From NCBI GenBank assembly GCA_002714465.1, contig PAXL01000046.1, positions 35,506 through 99,505 of the forward strand: 64,000 nucleotides of DNA, given 5' to 3'. A model generated the notes under the pieces. That model did not search any database and had not been told where the DNA came from. It saw only the letters and a list, made by a program, of their open reading frames with translations. Shown piece after piece: positions 25,817-33,679 of the stretch. Both the position numbers and the translations under genes were made by a program. The number at the start of each line of letters is the position of its first letter. Within the stretch, counting starts at the first letter, position 1. Source of the DNA: Gemmatimonadota bacterium (GTDB lineage: Bacteria > Latescibacterota > UBA2968).

Positions 25817-26476
25817 GTGTCGACTCGAAACCACATTCGCGCAAGCCTAACTTGTGGGGTCCTTATCGCCACGCTGTCTGTGTGTGCGCCGTGCAGCGGC
25901 CAAGTGACGGCCTCAGGAGATGCGTTTACGGAGGCACAGAGGTATCACCTAGGGATCGACCGTCCCCGCGATGCCAAAAAGGCCGAGCAGTTTTACAAGA
26001 CTGCGATCAGGCAGGGTCCGGGCAACACTGATGCGATATACAACCTCGCGCATCTTTACTTCATCCAGATGCGCTATGACCTTGCGGCCAAGACTTATCG
26101 GAAGGTGCTCAAACTGAACCCGGAGGACTCGGACGCGTATAACAACCTAGGGACAGTCTACGAACGGCAGGGCCGTGTGAAATCAGCGAGAAAGCTCTAT
26201 GTGCTTGCGACCAAGGCGAAGCAGCCCGTGGCTACCGCTTTCTACAACCTCGCGCGGCTGTATTTGAAAGATGGGGAGGAAGACCGGGCACGTGCGGCGA
26301 TCGAGAAGGCGATGGAGCTCGAACCCGAGAACGACGCCTTTGTCAAGCTGCACTCACGATTGTTGAGTGAAGTCGGTCGTCTTTCGAACGCGACAATTTG
26401 GTATGTGATCGGAGGACTATCGGTCACGCTCGTCGGAGGTGGGTATTTACTTCACAAAGGAAAGCTGCTTTCGTGA
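25817..26476 (+). CDS. TPR-repeat protein with signal peptide and C-terminal membrane anchor
   Basis: The 219-residue protein starts at GTG 25817. An N-terminal export segment spans residues 10-30 (TCGVLIATLSVCAPC). Three to four TPR units follow, such as AIYNLAHLYFIQMRYDLAAK, AYNNLGTVYERQGRVKSARK and AFYNLARLYLKDGEEDRARA, with the usual W/L-G-Y-A-x-P-like spacing. A transmembrane helix near the C-terminus (IWYVIGGLSVTLVGGGYLL) would anchor it with the TPRs in the periplasm. Its stop overlaps the next TPR gene. TPR scaffolds often assemble envelope complexes; the neighbouring cytochrome cluster is a plausible partner. Confidence 0.8.
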   Translation: MSTRNHIRASLTCGVLIATLSVCAPCSGQVTASGDAFTEAQRYHLGIDRPRDAKKAEQFYKTAIRQGPGNTDAIYNLAHLYFIQMRYDLAAKTYRKVLKLNPEDSDAYNNLGTVYERQGRVKSARKLYVLATKAKQPVATAFYNLARLYLKDGEEDRARAAIEKAMELEPENDAFVKLHSRLLSEVGRLSNATIWYVIGGLSVTLVGGGYLLHKGKLLS

Positions 26477-27186
26477 TCAAGTTGCTCATCGCTACTTTGA
26501 TGATCGGCATTGTTGGAGTGGGTGCACAGGATGTTCCTCGGGATCCGGTGGCAGAGACGGATTTCGTCGACATCTTCGAGTTGATTCTGGGTGAGGAAGA
26601 CTCGCTCATTTCGATCGTGGATCCTGTTCTTTCGGGGGCAATCACCTCGATGGAGGCCGGGAACAACGAAGGTGCGGTGGCTGAGCTCGAAGACATCATT
26701 CTCCAGACTCCGGGCCACATTCAGGCCCTTCGTCTGCAAACGAGTTGTTACATACGCCTGAAGAATCACGAAGCTGCGATCGGGTCGTGTCTTCAGATCG
26801 CGGCCCAAGACTCCTTCGATACGAGCGCATACGTCGCTCTGGGATACTTATATCAGGCTTCTGCCGATTTGGATAATGCTGAGCTATACTATTCTTTGGC
26901 GCTCGACAAGGATCCAACTCTGTACCGCGCCCTGTTCGGTCTGGGATGGATTAACCTCGATCGTAGGAACCTAGACGCTGCGCACGAAGCTTCCACACGG
27001 ATCACCGAACTCGCTCCGGATTACGCACCCAACTACGTTCTGCTCGGTCGGGTTCTGACAGTGAAGGGCTTCTACAAGGAGGCGGCGAGAGCGTTCCGGA
27101 GAGGATTCAGCTTGGATCCTTCGCTCCGAGCGCGGTATGGGATATTGTTGCAGGAACTTACTATTCGATATCGCCTGGGTCGCTGA
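26473..27186 (+). CDS. Periplasmic TPR-repeat protein
   Basis: GTG 26473 overlaps the preceding stop (GTGA) and gives 237 residues with the signal peptide IKLLIATLMIGIVGVGAQ. An acidic linker (DFVDIFELILGEEDSLISIV) is followed by TPR units: AVAELEDIILQTPGHIQALR, AYVALGYLYQASADLDNAEL, ALFGLGWINLDRRNLDAAHE and YVLLGRVLTVKGFYKEAARA. It should be soluble in the periplasm. The tandem arrangement with the anchored TPR protein suggests the pair forms one scaffold. No catalytic domain is present. Confidence 0.8.
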   Translation: MIKLLIATLMIGIVGVGAQDVPRDPVAETDFVDIFELILGEEDSLISIVDPVLSGAITSMEAGNNEGAVAELEDIILQTPGHIQALRLQTSCYIRLKNHEAAIGSCLQIAAQDSFDTSAYVALGYLYQASADLDNAELYYSLALDKDPTLYRALFGLGWINLDRRNLDAAHEASTRITELAPDYAPNYVLLGRVLTVKGFYKEAARAFRRGFSLDPSLRARYGILLQELTIRYRLGR

Positions 27187-27192
27187 GAAACT

Positions 27193-27666
27193 ATGAGCCA
27201 AGCAGACATCGACTATCACTCGTTGAGCCTGTCTCCGCTGTTTGTCGGGCTGAACCAGGATGAATTGGTTGCCTTGGTCGAAGCGGCCGAGATGCACGAG
27301 GTAGAAGACAATGACATCGTCGTGAATTAGGGCGATCCGGGTGAAGCGATGTATCTCCTCCACGATGGAGAGGTGGTGATCGAGAAGAAGGCGAATGGGG
27401 GAGATATGATTGAGCTGACAAGGCTCCACCGTCGGGGGGATTTCTTCGGCGAGATGGTGTTTGTGGATATCCTGCCGAGGTCCGCGACGGTCAGAGCGGA
27501 CCCTGCGGCGAGGTTGATAGAGTTCCCACTGGAGGCGCTAAGGGCTTTTTTCGAAGACAACCGGACTGTGCACCTCACGATAATCCTGAACATGACCCGT
27601 GTTCTATCGAAGCGGCTGAGAGCTGCGAACGAACAGATCGCCGACCTGATAAGCAGTCAGTCCTAG
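27193..27666 (+). pseudogene. Cyclic-nucleotide-binding domain protein interrupted by an amber codon
   Basis: ATG 27193, six bases after the TPR gene, opens a frame of about 157 residues typical of a small cNMP-binding (Crp-like receiver) protein: SPLFVGLNQDELVALVEAAE, then DIVVN, a TAG at 27328-27330, then GDPGEAMYLLHDGEVVIEK and HRRGDFFGEMVFVDILPRSA (phosphate-binding cassette). The stop replaces the residue just before G-D-P-G, where relatives often have Gln or Glu; one C-to-T change in CAG would explain it. Translation could restart at ATG 27349 but would lose the first strands. There is no HTH domain. The final TAG overlaps the opposing tonB stop codon. Confidence 0.75.
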
Positions 27667-28424
27667 TCGTATTTGAAGTTGATTGAGACTTCCATCCAGA
27701 CCTTACGTGCTTCACCCTGATGTTTCCCCGGTCGGAACCTGTAACGGTATGCCGTCGAGATTGCTTCGTTTCGGAACTGCGGGGGCCCGGCCACGAACTC
27801 GACCCTCTCGACATTCCCCTTCTTGTCCACTAGCAGCTTGACCTTTGCCGACCCCTGTTTGAGTTTGACCTTTCGAGCCTGCTCCGGGAATGCGGGCATA
27901 ATCAGGGTCAGAAGGTGTGGCTTGTAATCGATATCGGCGATATTCATGGGCTCTTCGGACATCGGGCCGACAAGCCCGCTGGGGCCGACCAAGGCGAGGT
28001 CGATGGGAAGCGCGTCTAGATCTAAGTCGGTCGGCTCGATGGTAACGCTGTCCGGGACTTCCTCTCCCTCGACGGCTAGAGGCATGACAGGCCGTGGTGG
28101 TGCCGGAGGTAATGCTTTCTGAATTGTCTCCGGGATGTGCTCCATGTGCATAACGATTGTGCGTTTCCCCGTGCCAACTGTTAAAGCCGACTCGGGATTG
28201 TAGAGAAAGCTCGACCCGATCAGTATCGCGGCAGCTATTGCCGCCTGCCCGATCCGGCGCAGATATTGGGCTCCTAGGTCGAATTCGAAATTTTTGGTGC
28301 GGTGCGTGATCTTGACATCTATCGGTCTGTCGGACCGAAGTCTGCGGAACTGACGTCGACGATCGTCCTGCGCGGCGAGCTGACTGAGGAGTGATCCGTG
28401 GTATCTGAGGTGAATAATCTGCAT
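27663..28424 (-). CDS. TonB-like energy transducer
   Basis: The 253-residue protein has a cytoplasmic N-terminal arm of about 55 residues, one membrane helix (AAIAAAILIGSSFLYN, around 63-78), a proline-containing spacer (ALPPAPPRPVMPL) and a TonB C-terminal domain from about 170. There, YKPHLLTLIMPAFPEQARKV and GSAKVKLLVDKKGNVERVEF match the P-x-Y-P...A...G-x-V pattern. It would couple the inner-membrane proton gradient to outer-membrane receptors through ExbB/ExbD. These are not in the window, nor is a TonB-dependent receptor. The long N-terminal arm is unusual. Its stop codon overlaps the stop of the broken cNMP gene. Confidence 0.82.
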   Translation of the reverse strand: MQIIHLRYHGSLLSQLAAQDDRRRQFRRLRSDRPIDVKITHRTKNFEFDLGAQYLRRIGQAAIAAAILIGSSFLYNPESALTVGTGKRTIVMHMEHIPETIQKALPPAPPRPVMPLAVEGEEVPDSVTIEPTDLDLDALPIDLALVGPSGLVGPMSEEPMNIADIDYKPHLLTLIMPAFPEQARKVKLKQGSAKVKLLVDKKGNVERVEFVAGPPQFRNEAISTAYRYRFRPGKHQGEARKVWMEVSINFKYD

Positions 28425-28576
28425 ACGTGCCTAAGCCCTTGTTCCTCCAAGGGCTTGGACCCTCTGAGCGCAAAAAAGTTCCGGGTCGAAGGAGTGAACT
28501 TCGACCCGGCTTGGGCGTCTAAACGCTGCCTCTTGAATTTAGGTCCGGCGTCCGAAATGTCAAGGTTCACCGGGGT

Positions 28577-28900
28577 ATGACGAGTCCGAGGCTCTCCAAA
28601 ATCGACGTTCGGCAGGAGACCGGTATGCTAGATCTCGTCTGGGGAGACGAGATAGCGCAAAGGATCCGGTTGGAAGATCTCCGTCGGCTATGCCCGTGTG
28701 CTGTGTGTGAGGGCACCCGCGCCAAGCAGGAGTCGAGCGAACTCCACGTGATCAGCTCGGCGGAGCTCAGTGCTTCGGCGAGCGTCGTGAACATCACCCC
28801 TGTCGGACGGTATGCTATTCAAATCCGATGGTCTGACGGCCATGACACCGGCATCTACACATACGACTACCTGCGATCGATGGGCACGACTGCATCGTGA
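28577..28900 (+). CDS. DUF971 (gamma-butyrobetaine hydroxylase-like N-terminal domain) protein
   Basis: This 107-residue protein matches the DUF971 family: LDLVWGDEIAQRIRLEDLRR, then CPCAVCEG near residues 39-46, VVNITPVGRYAIQIRWSDGH and GIYTYDYLRSM. The cysteines may bind a metal. The domain stands alone in many bacteria, frequently near iron-sulfur or Mrp/ApbC-type genes, none of which are here. It is divergent from tonB and runs into the next, exported-protein gene. Confidence 0.85.
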   Translation: MTSPRLSKIDVRQETGMLDLVWGDEIAQRIRLEDLRRLCPCAVCEGTRAKQESSELHVISSAELSASASVVNITPVGRYAIQIRWSDGHDTGIYTYDYLRSMGTTAS

Positions 28901-28922
28901 CGGTGTCGGGAAACGGAACCCC

Positions 28923-29456
28923 TTGTATCGTCTGAGAGCCTCCATTCTGTTTGTTTGCCTCTTCTGTGTAAGCACCCCCGTCCATGGCGGCATCGGCCTA
29001 CACGCGTTCGGCCCACGGGTCGGTAAAGATGTAGTGCAGGGAGATGACACCCGAACACTCTTCAGCTTCCACGCCGATGTGGGCACTCTGTTCAGCCCAC
29101 GTGTCCTGTGGGAGATCTCGGGTGAGACCGGGTCCGGACGAGCTTTGGGGGGACGCGATGTAAACGTGGTCGGAGGCAGCACGATCTTCAAATACTACTG
29201 GGTGAACAAGCGGAAGACAGCGTATGCCTACACGGGCGGCGGACTCGGCGTGAACCGCTACAAGCGCTTCCTGGCGGGCTCCTTCCGTACGCAGTTGGAT
29301 ACTTCGATACACTTTATCTTACTGGGGATGGAACGGCATGTCTTCCAGAAGAAGGCCAAAGGGATCTTCGAGGTCCGCTGGCTGCTCGGTACCGTTGAGG
29401 GCGCCACAGCCCTTCGCGTAACTCTCGGCGTAGGTTACTTGTTCAGGTCGCCTTGA
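28923..29456 (+). CDS. Hypothetical exported beta-rich protein
   Basis: A TTG at 28923 gives 177 residues with a credible signal peptide, YRLRASILFVCLFCVSTPVHG. Earlier in-frame starts overlap the DUF971 gene and would bury it. The mature part alternates polar and apolar residues (TLFSFHADVGTLFSPRVLWE, TAYAYTGGGLGVNRYKRF, LRVTLGVGYLF) and resembles a small eight-stranded outer-membrane barrel. I recognise no named family. Its stop overlaps a small lipoprotein frame. Confidence 0.55.
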   Translation: MYRLRASILFVCLFCVSTPVHGGIGLHAFGPRVGKDVVQGDDTRTLFSFHADVGTLFSPRVLWEISGETGSGRALGGRDVNVVGGSTIFKYYWVNKRKTAYAYTGGGLGVNRYKRFLAGSFRTQLDTSIHFILLGMERHVFQKKAKGIFEVRWLLGTVEGATALRVTLGVGYLFRSP

Positions 29457-29599
29457 ACCTCATCCTCCTTACGTTCGCGGTCCTCAACCTAAAGGCGTGT
29501 GGGACGGGCGGAACCGAGATCGTCACGTCATACACGATCGACGAGTTCGGCTTCTCCGTCACGATCCCCATTGGAGGTCACTATATCCACAGATACTGA
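29453..29599 (+). CDS. Small predicted lipoprotein
   Basis: This 48-codon frame starts at TTG 29453 in a TTGA overlap with the preceding gene. It reads NLILLTFAVLNLKACGTGG, a lipoprotein signal with Cys16, followed by about 30 residues of beta-prone sequence ending HYIHRY. Its last 29 bases overlap the likely start of the ABC ATPase gene. The tight overlaps on both sides favour a real gene over chance, but no homologue is recalled. Confidence 0.4.
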   Translation: MNLILLTFAVLNLKACGTGGTEIVTSYTIDEFGFSVTIPIGGHYIHRY

Positions 29600-30383
29600 G
29601 CCACAGGGCGCCGAGGTCGTTCGGATCGAGTCTGTTTTCAAGGTTTTCGAGTCAGAACGGGGGCGCGTCGATGCCGTGCACGATGCGAGCCTGATTGTTC
29701 GTAGAGGGGAGTTTGTCAGCCTTCTGGGGCCTTCTGGCTGCGGGAAGACGACTCTGCTTCGGATGGTCGGCGACCTCGAAATACCGACAAACGGCACGAT
29801 CACGGTAAATGGGCTTACCCCTGCTGTGGCCCGTGAACGGCGTCAGGTCGGTGCGGTATTTCAGAAGCCGGCGCTTCTCGAATGGCGGTCGGTGCTGGAC
29901 AACGTCAAGCTGCCCGGAGAAGTCTTTGGAGACGAGGCGGTGATCGATCGCGCCGAAGAGATGATCGGAAAGGTCGGGCTGAACGGGTTCGAAGCAGCAT
30001 ACCCTCGCGAACTTTCAGGCGGCATGCAGTCCCGAGTTTCTATCGCGCGCGCTCTGACCCACAGACCGAACGTTCTCCTGATGGACGAGCCCTTCGGCGC
30101 TCTAGACGAGATCACGAGGGAGCGTCTTCAGATCGAGCTGCTCAGCATTTGGCGGGAGACGCAGGCGGCTGTCCTGTTCGTGACGCACAGCATACCTGAG
30201 GCCTTGCTACTGTCGGACCGGGTGGTTGTGATGTCACCTCGTCCAGGGCGGATAGTGGAAGATCTGAAGGTGCCGTTCAGGAGGCCACGACAGGGTGATC
30301 TTCGCGAAGAGCCGGAGTTCGTACGCCTTGAGGGACGACTACGTAACCGGCTGAATGAAGATTATGATCGGGGTACTACTTGA
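29571..30383 (+). CDS. ABC importer ATP-binding protein, NitT/TauT type
   Basis: About 270 residues. No ATG exists near the start: TTG 29571 is the best conventional choice, while an ATA at 29583 sits at ideal distance behind GGAGGT. Walker A is GPSGCGKTTLL, the Q-loop is GAVFQKPALLEWRSVLDNVK, the signature is LSGGMQSRVSIARAL and Walker B is VLLMDEPFGALDE, with His in FVTHSIPEALLLSD. The DEPFGALDE form is typical of nitrate/taurine/thiamine-precursor importers. Its partners are the binding protein and permease on the opposite strand at 31392-33146. The stop overlaps the kinase start. Confidence 0.85.
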   Translation: MEVTISTDTEPQGAEVVRIESVFKVFESERGRVDAVHDASLIVRRGEFVSLLGPSGCGKTTLLRMVGDLEIPTNGTITVNGLTPAVARERRQVGAVFQKPALLEWRSVLDNVKLPGEVFGDEAVIDRAEEMIGKVGLNGFEAAYPRELSGGMQSRVSIARALTHRPNVLLMDEPFGALDEITRERLQIELLSIWRETQAAVLFVTHSIPEALLLSDRVVVMSPRPGRIVEDLKVPFRRPRQGDLREEPEFVRLEGRLRNRLNEDYDRGTT

Positions 30384-31390
30384 TCGACTCGCTCCACATG
30401 GGACGATCCTGTATCGATCTGTACAGCAACGACATCGGGGCTGCCTTCTTCGACATCAAGAGTTTCTCTGCCTATGTCGGTGGCTCACCCACGAACATAA
30501 GTGTCGGCGCTCGGCGCTTGGGACGGCAAACCGCGCTACTGACTGCGATAGGGGATGATCCGGTTGGGGAATTCGTTATGAAGTTTCTGGATGAGGAAGG
30601 TGTCGACACCCGGTGTATTGCGACCAAACCAGGTCGTCGCACCAGTGCTGCTGCGCTCGCGATCGAGCCTCCAGATCGGTTTCCCTTGATCTACTATAGA
30701 GAGAACTGTGCTGATGCAGCGTTGACGATTGACGATGTCGATGCGAGTCCGATCAGGGATGCAGACGTCTTCCAGTTTGCAGGGACGAACCTGAGTATCG
30801 AACCCTGTCGAACAGCGACCCTCTACGCTGCGGAAGTCGCACACAAAGCGGCGAAAACCGTTGTTTTGGACTTAGATCTTAGGGCTGATCAGTGGGCGGA
30901 CCTGAGGTCTTTCGGGGTTGCGATCCGTTCGTCTCTACACAACGTGGATATCGTCCTAGGCACTGCGGATGAGGTCCGTGCAGCCGGCCTGAAAGACCCA
31001 GGCCGGCTGTCTGTTTCACACTCACAGGTATCGGATGCGAGAGTCGAAGGGGACATCGAGCGGGCCGTTCAGGGTCTCATGGGTTTGGGACCGACCGCTG
31101 TGGTCGAAAAGACCGGGCCAGAAGGTGCTCGCGTTTATGAACGACGGGGCGTGAGCTCTGATGTCCGGACAGCTGAAGGGTTTCCGGTGGACATCCTGAA
31201 TGTGCTCGGCGCTGGGGACGCCTTTGGCGCAGGGTTCATCTACGGGCTGGCTGAAGGCTGGGATCTACAGAGGTGCGCCCGTTTCGGAAACGCCTGCGGA
31301 GCGATTGTTGTCACGAGACACGGATGCTCGGTCTCGATGCCGACACTTGAGGAAGTCGAGGCGTTCGTCGAAGAACGGGGAGGTCTTTAG
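30380..31390 (+). CDS. PfkB-family kinase, IolC (5-dehydro-2-deoxygluconokinase)-like
   Basis: TTG 30380 overlaps the ATPase stop and gives 336 residues beginning IDSLHMGRSCIDLYSNDIG, the usual IolC opening. Then come FSAYVGGSPTNISVGARRLG near residue 28, which is PfkB motif 1, and VLGAGDAFGAGFIYGLAEG near 274, which carries the catalytic Asp. IolC phosphorylates 2-deoxy-5-keto-gluconate in inositol breakdown. Other iol genes are absent nearby, but several Gfo/Idh proteins and isomerases in the window belong to inositol-type chemistry families. The neighbouring importer leaves nucleoside or pyrimidine kinases as alternatives. Confidence 0.78.
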   Translation: MIDSLHMGRSCIDLYSNDIGAAFFDIKSFSAYVGGSPTNISVGARRLGRQTALLTAIGDDPVGEFVMKFLDEEGVDTRCIATKPGRRTSAAALAIEPPDRFPLIYYRENCADAALTIDDVDASPIRDADVFQFAGTNLSIEPCRTATLYAAEVAHKAAKTVVLDLDLRADQWADLRSFGVAIRSSLHNVDIVLGTADEVRAAGLKDPGRLSVSHSQVSDARVEGDIERAVQGLMGLGPTAVVEKTGPEGARVYERRGVSSDVRTAEGFPVDILNVLGAGDAFGAGFIYGLAEGWDLQRCARFGNACGAIVVTRHGCSVSMPTLEEVEAFVEERGGL

Positions 31391-31391
31391 G

Positions 31392-32348
31392 CTACCGGTA
31401 GTCGTTCGTGAACAGGGTAGATATGTCGACTTTTCTCTCAATCATCCCAAGGTCGAAGAGGATGTCCTGTGTGGAGGTCCAGCGTTCCGCGTTCTGGGCA
31501 CCGAAGCCGTTCTGGGCGACGTCTTCGCTCTGCAGGATCGGGATCAGCTGTCTCAGATTTGCTTCATTGAACGCACGATTGCTCTCCGGTCTCTCTGCCA
31601 TGTAGGCGTCGGTGGCCTCAGAGGCGTTTTCGATCGCGTAGACCCATCCTTCTAGGCTTGCCTTGAGAAATTGTCGAACGACCTCCGGGTTCTTGGCTAG
31701 GTAGGTTTGATTCACGATAATGTTGGTGCTGTAGGGGTCGATCCCGTAGTCGGATAGTGCGATCCTGTTGACCTTCTCGCCCCTCAACTCGACAGTGACA
31801 GGTTGATCCTCTGTGTAGCCGAGCATCGCATCGACCTGATCTGCAAGGAGTGGCGCTGGACTCGATTCGGTCATACCCATAAGCTGGATCGTATCTTCCG
31901 CGATCCCGAGCTTCTTGAGCAACGCCTGGAACTCGCGGTGCTTCGTCCCACCGATATTTACGCCTACCCGTCTTCCGACGAGTTGAGACGGCTCCGTCAG
32001 GCCCTTCGGCGCGAGTGAATAGACTACCACGGGAGAGTGCTGATTAATCACCGCTAGCGACACGACTGGAATTCCTTTGCTTCTTGCCATGACGGTCGCG
32101 GACCCGCTGGAGACGCCTACCTTGTATGTCCCGTTCCCGACAAGCTGTGCGGTGGTCGGGGCGCCACTTCCCTCCAGAATCGTGACTTCCAGTCCGGCGT
32201 TCGAGTAATACCCCTTGGCTGCGGCAACAAAGAAGCCTGCGTGCTCCATTTGCGCTTTCCAGTCGAGAAGAAGTTCTATTCTCTGCTTACCTGGTTCGGG
32301 AGCCGAGCAGGCTGTGAAACAGATCAACAGGATGAGAAGACGTTTCAT
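31392..32348 (-). CDS. ABC importer substrate-binding lipoprotein, NMT1/THI5-like
   Basis: The 318-residue protein has the lipoprotein signal MKRLLILLICFTAC (Cys14) and then the NMT1/THI5-type start IELLLDWKAQMEHAGFFVAA. AKGYYSNAGLEVTILEG follows, with further family segments GTYKVGVSSGSATVMARSKG and GRRVGVNIGG. Such proteins bind thiamine-precursor pyrimidines, riboflavin, or other small organic ions. It is encoded 9 bases after the permease gene and ends one base from the stop of the convergent kinase. The ligand cannot be fixed from sequence. Confidence 0.85.
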   Translation of the reverse strand: MKRLLILLICFTACSAPEPGKQRIELLLDWKAQMEHAGFFVAAAKGYYSNAGLEVTILEGSGAPTTAQLVGNGTYKVGVSSGSATVMARSKGIPVVSLAVINQHSPVVVYSLAPKGLTEPSQLVGRRVGVNIGGTKHREFQALLKKLGIAEDTIQLMGMTESSPAPLLADQVDAMLGYTEDQPVTVELRGEKVNRIALSDYGIDPYSTNIIVNQTYLAKNPEVVRQFLKASLEGWVYAIENASEATDAYMAERPESNRAFNEANLRQLIPILQSEDVAQNGFGAQNAERWTSTQDILFDLGMIERKVDISTLFTNDYR

Positions 32349-32357
32349 TCTAAGGTC

Positions 32358-33146
32358 CTAACGATTCAAAGTGTCGAAGGAGCCACCCCATCTTTTGAGG
32401 GCGCTTCGTTCGATTCGCTCCACGATTAGATAAAGGGACGTGCCCATCGCCCCAAGGACGATTAATGCGGCAAAAACGAGATCGGTTGACAGTTCTGAAT
32501 TTGCGAGACGTACGAGGTGACCCAATCCCGCGCTGGCCCCTACAAATTCGCCCACAACCGCGCCGATGACGCTCAGCGTGACGCACATCTTTAGCGCAGC
32601 AAAGATGTAAGGCACGGCGTTTGGAATTCTGACCTGTGTGAATACTTGACGCGGGGTTGCGGAAAGAGAACGCATAAGGTCGAGGATGAGCGGATCGACG
32701 GTGATCAGGCCTCTTGTAGTGTTCACCACGACGGGAAAGAACGATATCAGCCCGGCGATCACGACTTTGGGAAGGATACCGAAGCCGAACCAGACGACGA
32801 ACACAGGTGCCAGTGCTTCCTTCGGGAAGGTCTGAGATGAGATGACGATGGGGGAAAGCGCTTTCTCGATCGTCCGGGAACGAGCCATCGCGAGCGCGAC
32901 GGTGATCCCTGTCGAAGCCCCCAGCAGAAAACCCAGCACGGCTTCTATCAATGTGACCTGAGCGTGGCGGAGTAGAAGGGGGATTGAAGAGCCAAGTTTT
33001 GCGAAGATCACGGTGGGAGCGGGAAGGATGAAGTCGGCGATGTCGAGGGTACGAACAGCTGCTTCCCAAATACACAGCATAAGGAGGATAAAGCAAACGG
33101 GGACGGCGTAGTCCTCGACCGCCTTACGTAGGAATCGACTGATCAC
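32358..33146 (-). CDS. ABC importer permease, SsuC/NitT/TauT type
   Basis: The 262-residue integral membrane protein has about six helices. An N-terminal one (VPVCFILLMLCIWEAAV) is followed by periplasmic LPAPTVIFAKL, typical of SsuC/ThiX permeases. The EAA loop that docks on the ATPase reads SLSATPRQVFTQVRIPNAVP at about residue 165-184. It works with the lipoprotein at 31392 and the ATPase at 29571. Its start overlaps the end of the upstream LecA-like gene. Confidence 0.86.
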   Translation of the reverse strand: MISRFLRKAVEDYAVPVCFILLMLCIWEAAVRTLDIADFILPAPTVIFAKLGSSIPLLLRHAQVTLIEAVLGFLLGASTGITVALAMARSRTIEKALSPIVISSQTFPKEALAPVFVVWFGFGILPKVVIAGLISFFPVVVNTTRGLITVDPLILDLMRSLSATPRQVFTQVRIPNAVPYIFAALKMCVTLSVIGAVVGEFVGASAGLGHLVRLANSELSTDLVFAALIVLGAMGTSLYLIVERIERSALKRWGGSFDTLNR

Positions 33147-33517
33147 GCGTCGAACAGGATGATCTGGGCGCTCAAGGATCCTGCCTGGTTGTGATAATCA
33201 GGGACCTCGTTCATGCAAAGCCAGAGGGCGCCTTCGAAGGGGGAGTAGAAATCGAAGTAATTCCCTACCGCTATTGCTGCCGAGTCCCCGATCCGCCCGA
33301 CTAGGCACGCAACGTTTGCCCCTGGGACTAGGTAATTCTCATCCGCGATTCGCCCCTCGATCCCATCTGCCCCACACCAGACAATCGTCGCGGGACGGCT
33401 CTCGGGTGACCAGAGGCCCTCGGCAGCAATGATGACGCGCTGATCTTCCTTGACCTGGAGATACATCTCCTGCCAGGTCGCGTTCGGGCGGATCGTTTTT
33501 GTTATTGTGAGTGGCAT
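33143..33517 (-). CDS. LecA/PA-IL-like beta-sandwich protein
   Basis: The 124-residue protein resembles the PA-I galactophilic lectin fold: MYLQVKEDQRVIIAAEGLWS, PGANVACLVGRIGDS near residues 68-82, YFDFYSPFEGALWLCMNEVP and DYHNQAGSLSAQIILFD. The N-E-V-P-D-Y-H-N-Q stretch corresponds to the calcium and sugar loop of LecA (N-D-x-x-x-D-N), but the acidic residues are only partly kept. It has no signal peptide. As first gene of an operon with the importer permease and binding protein, it may bind the same ligand. Confidence 0.6.
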   Translation of the reverse strand: MPLTITKTIRPNATWQEMYLQVKEDQRVIIAAEGLWSPESRPATIVWCGADGIEGRIADENYLVPGANVACLVGRIGDSAAIAVGNYFDFYSPFEGALWLCMNEVPDYHNQAGSLSAQIILFDA

Positions 33518-33543
33518 GCCTGTTCTTCCTCGCTCTAGCGCGC

Positions 33544-33572
33544 AAAATACCCGGGGGGCTTTGGACTGTCAA
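33544..33572 (-). promoter_or_regulatory. Sigma-70-type promoter for the LecA-like/permease/binding-protein operon
   Basis: On the minus strand a perfect TTGACA (complement of 33567-33572) and TATTTT (complement of 33544-33549) are 17 bases apart, about 27 bases before the start codon at 33517. The spacing and perfect -35 make this convincing. Confidence 0.6.
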
Positions 33573-33679
33573 CCCATTGAACTCAAAAGCGTTGACTACC
33601 AAATCAGGCTGACCTACTTTGCATTCTTATCGATAACAATAACTTAGGTGCATCTTAACGTCCTCTGATAGGTCGGGTA

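Noticed and set aside
8738..27330. Genome-wide recoding of TAG
   Set aside because: Several intact genes end in TAG at their expected length, so TAG still works as a stop. Local decay or sequence error is simpler.
32350..33096. A 248-codon minus-strand frame over the permease
   Set aside because: The overlapping frame encodes a clear SsuC-type permease; this one is arginine- and serine-rich shadow sequence.
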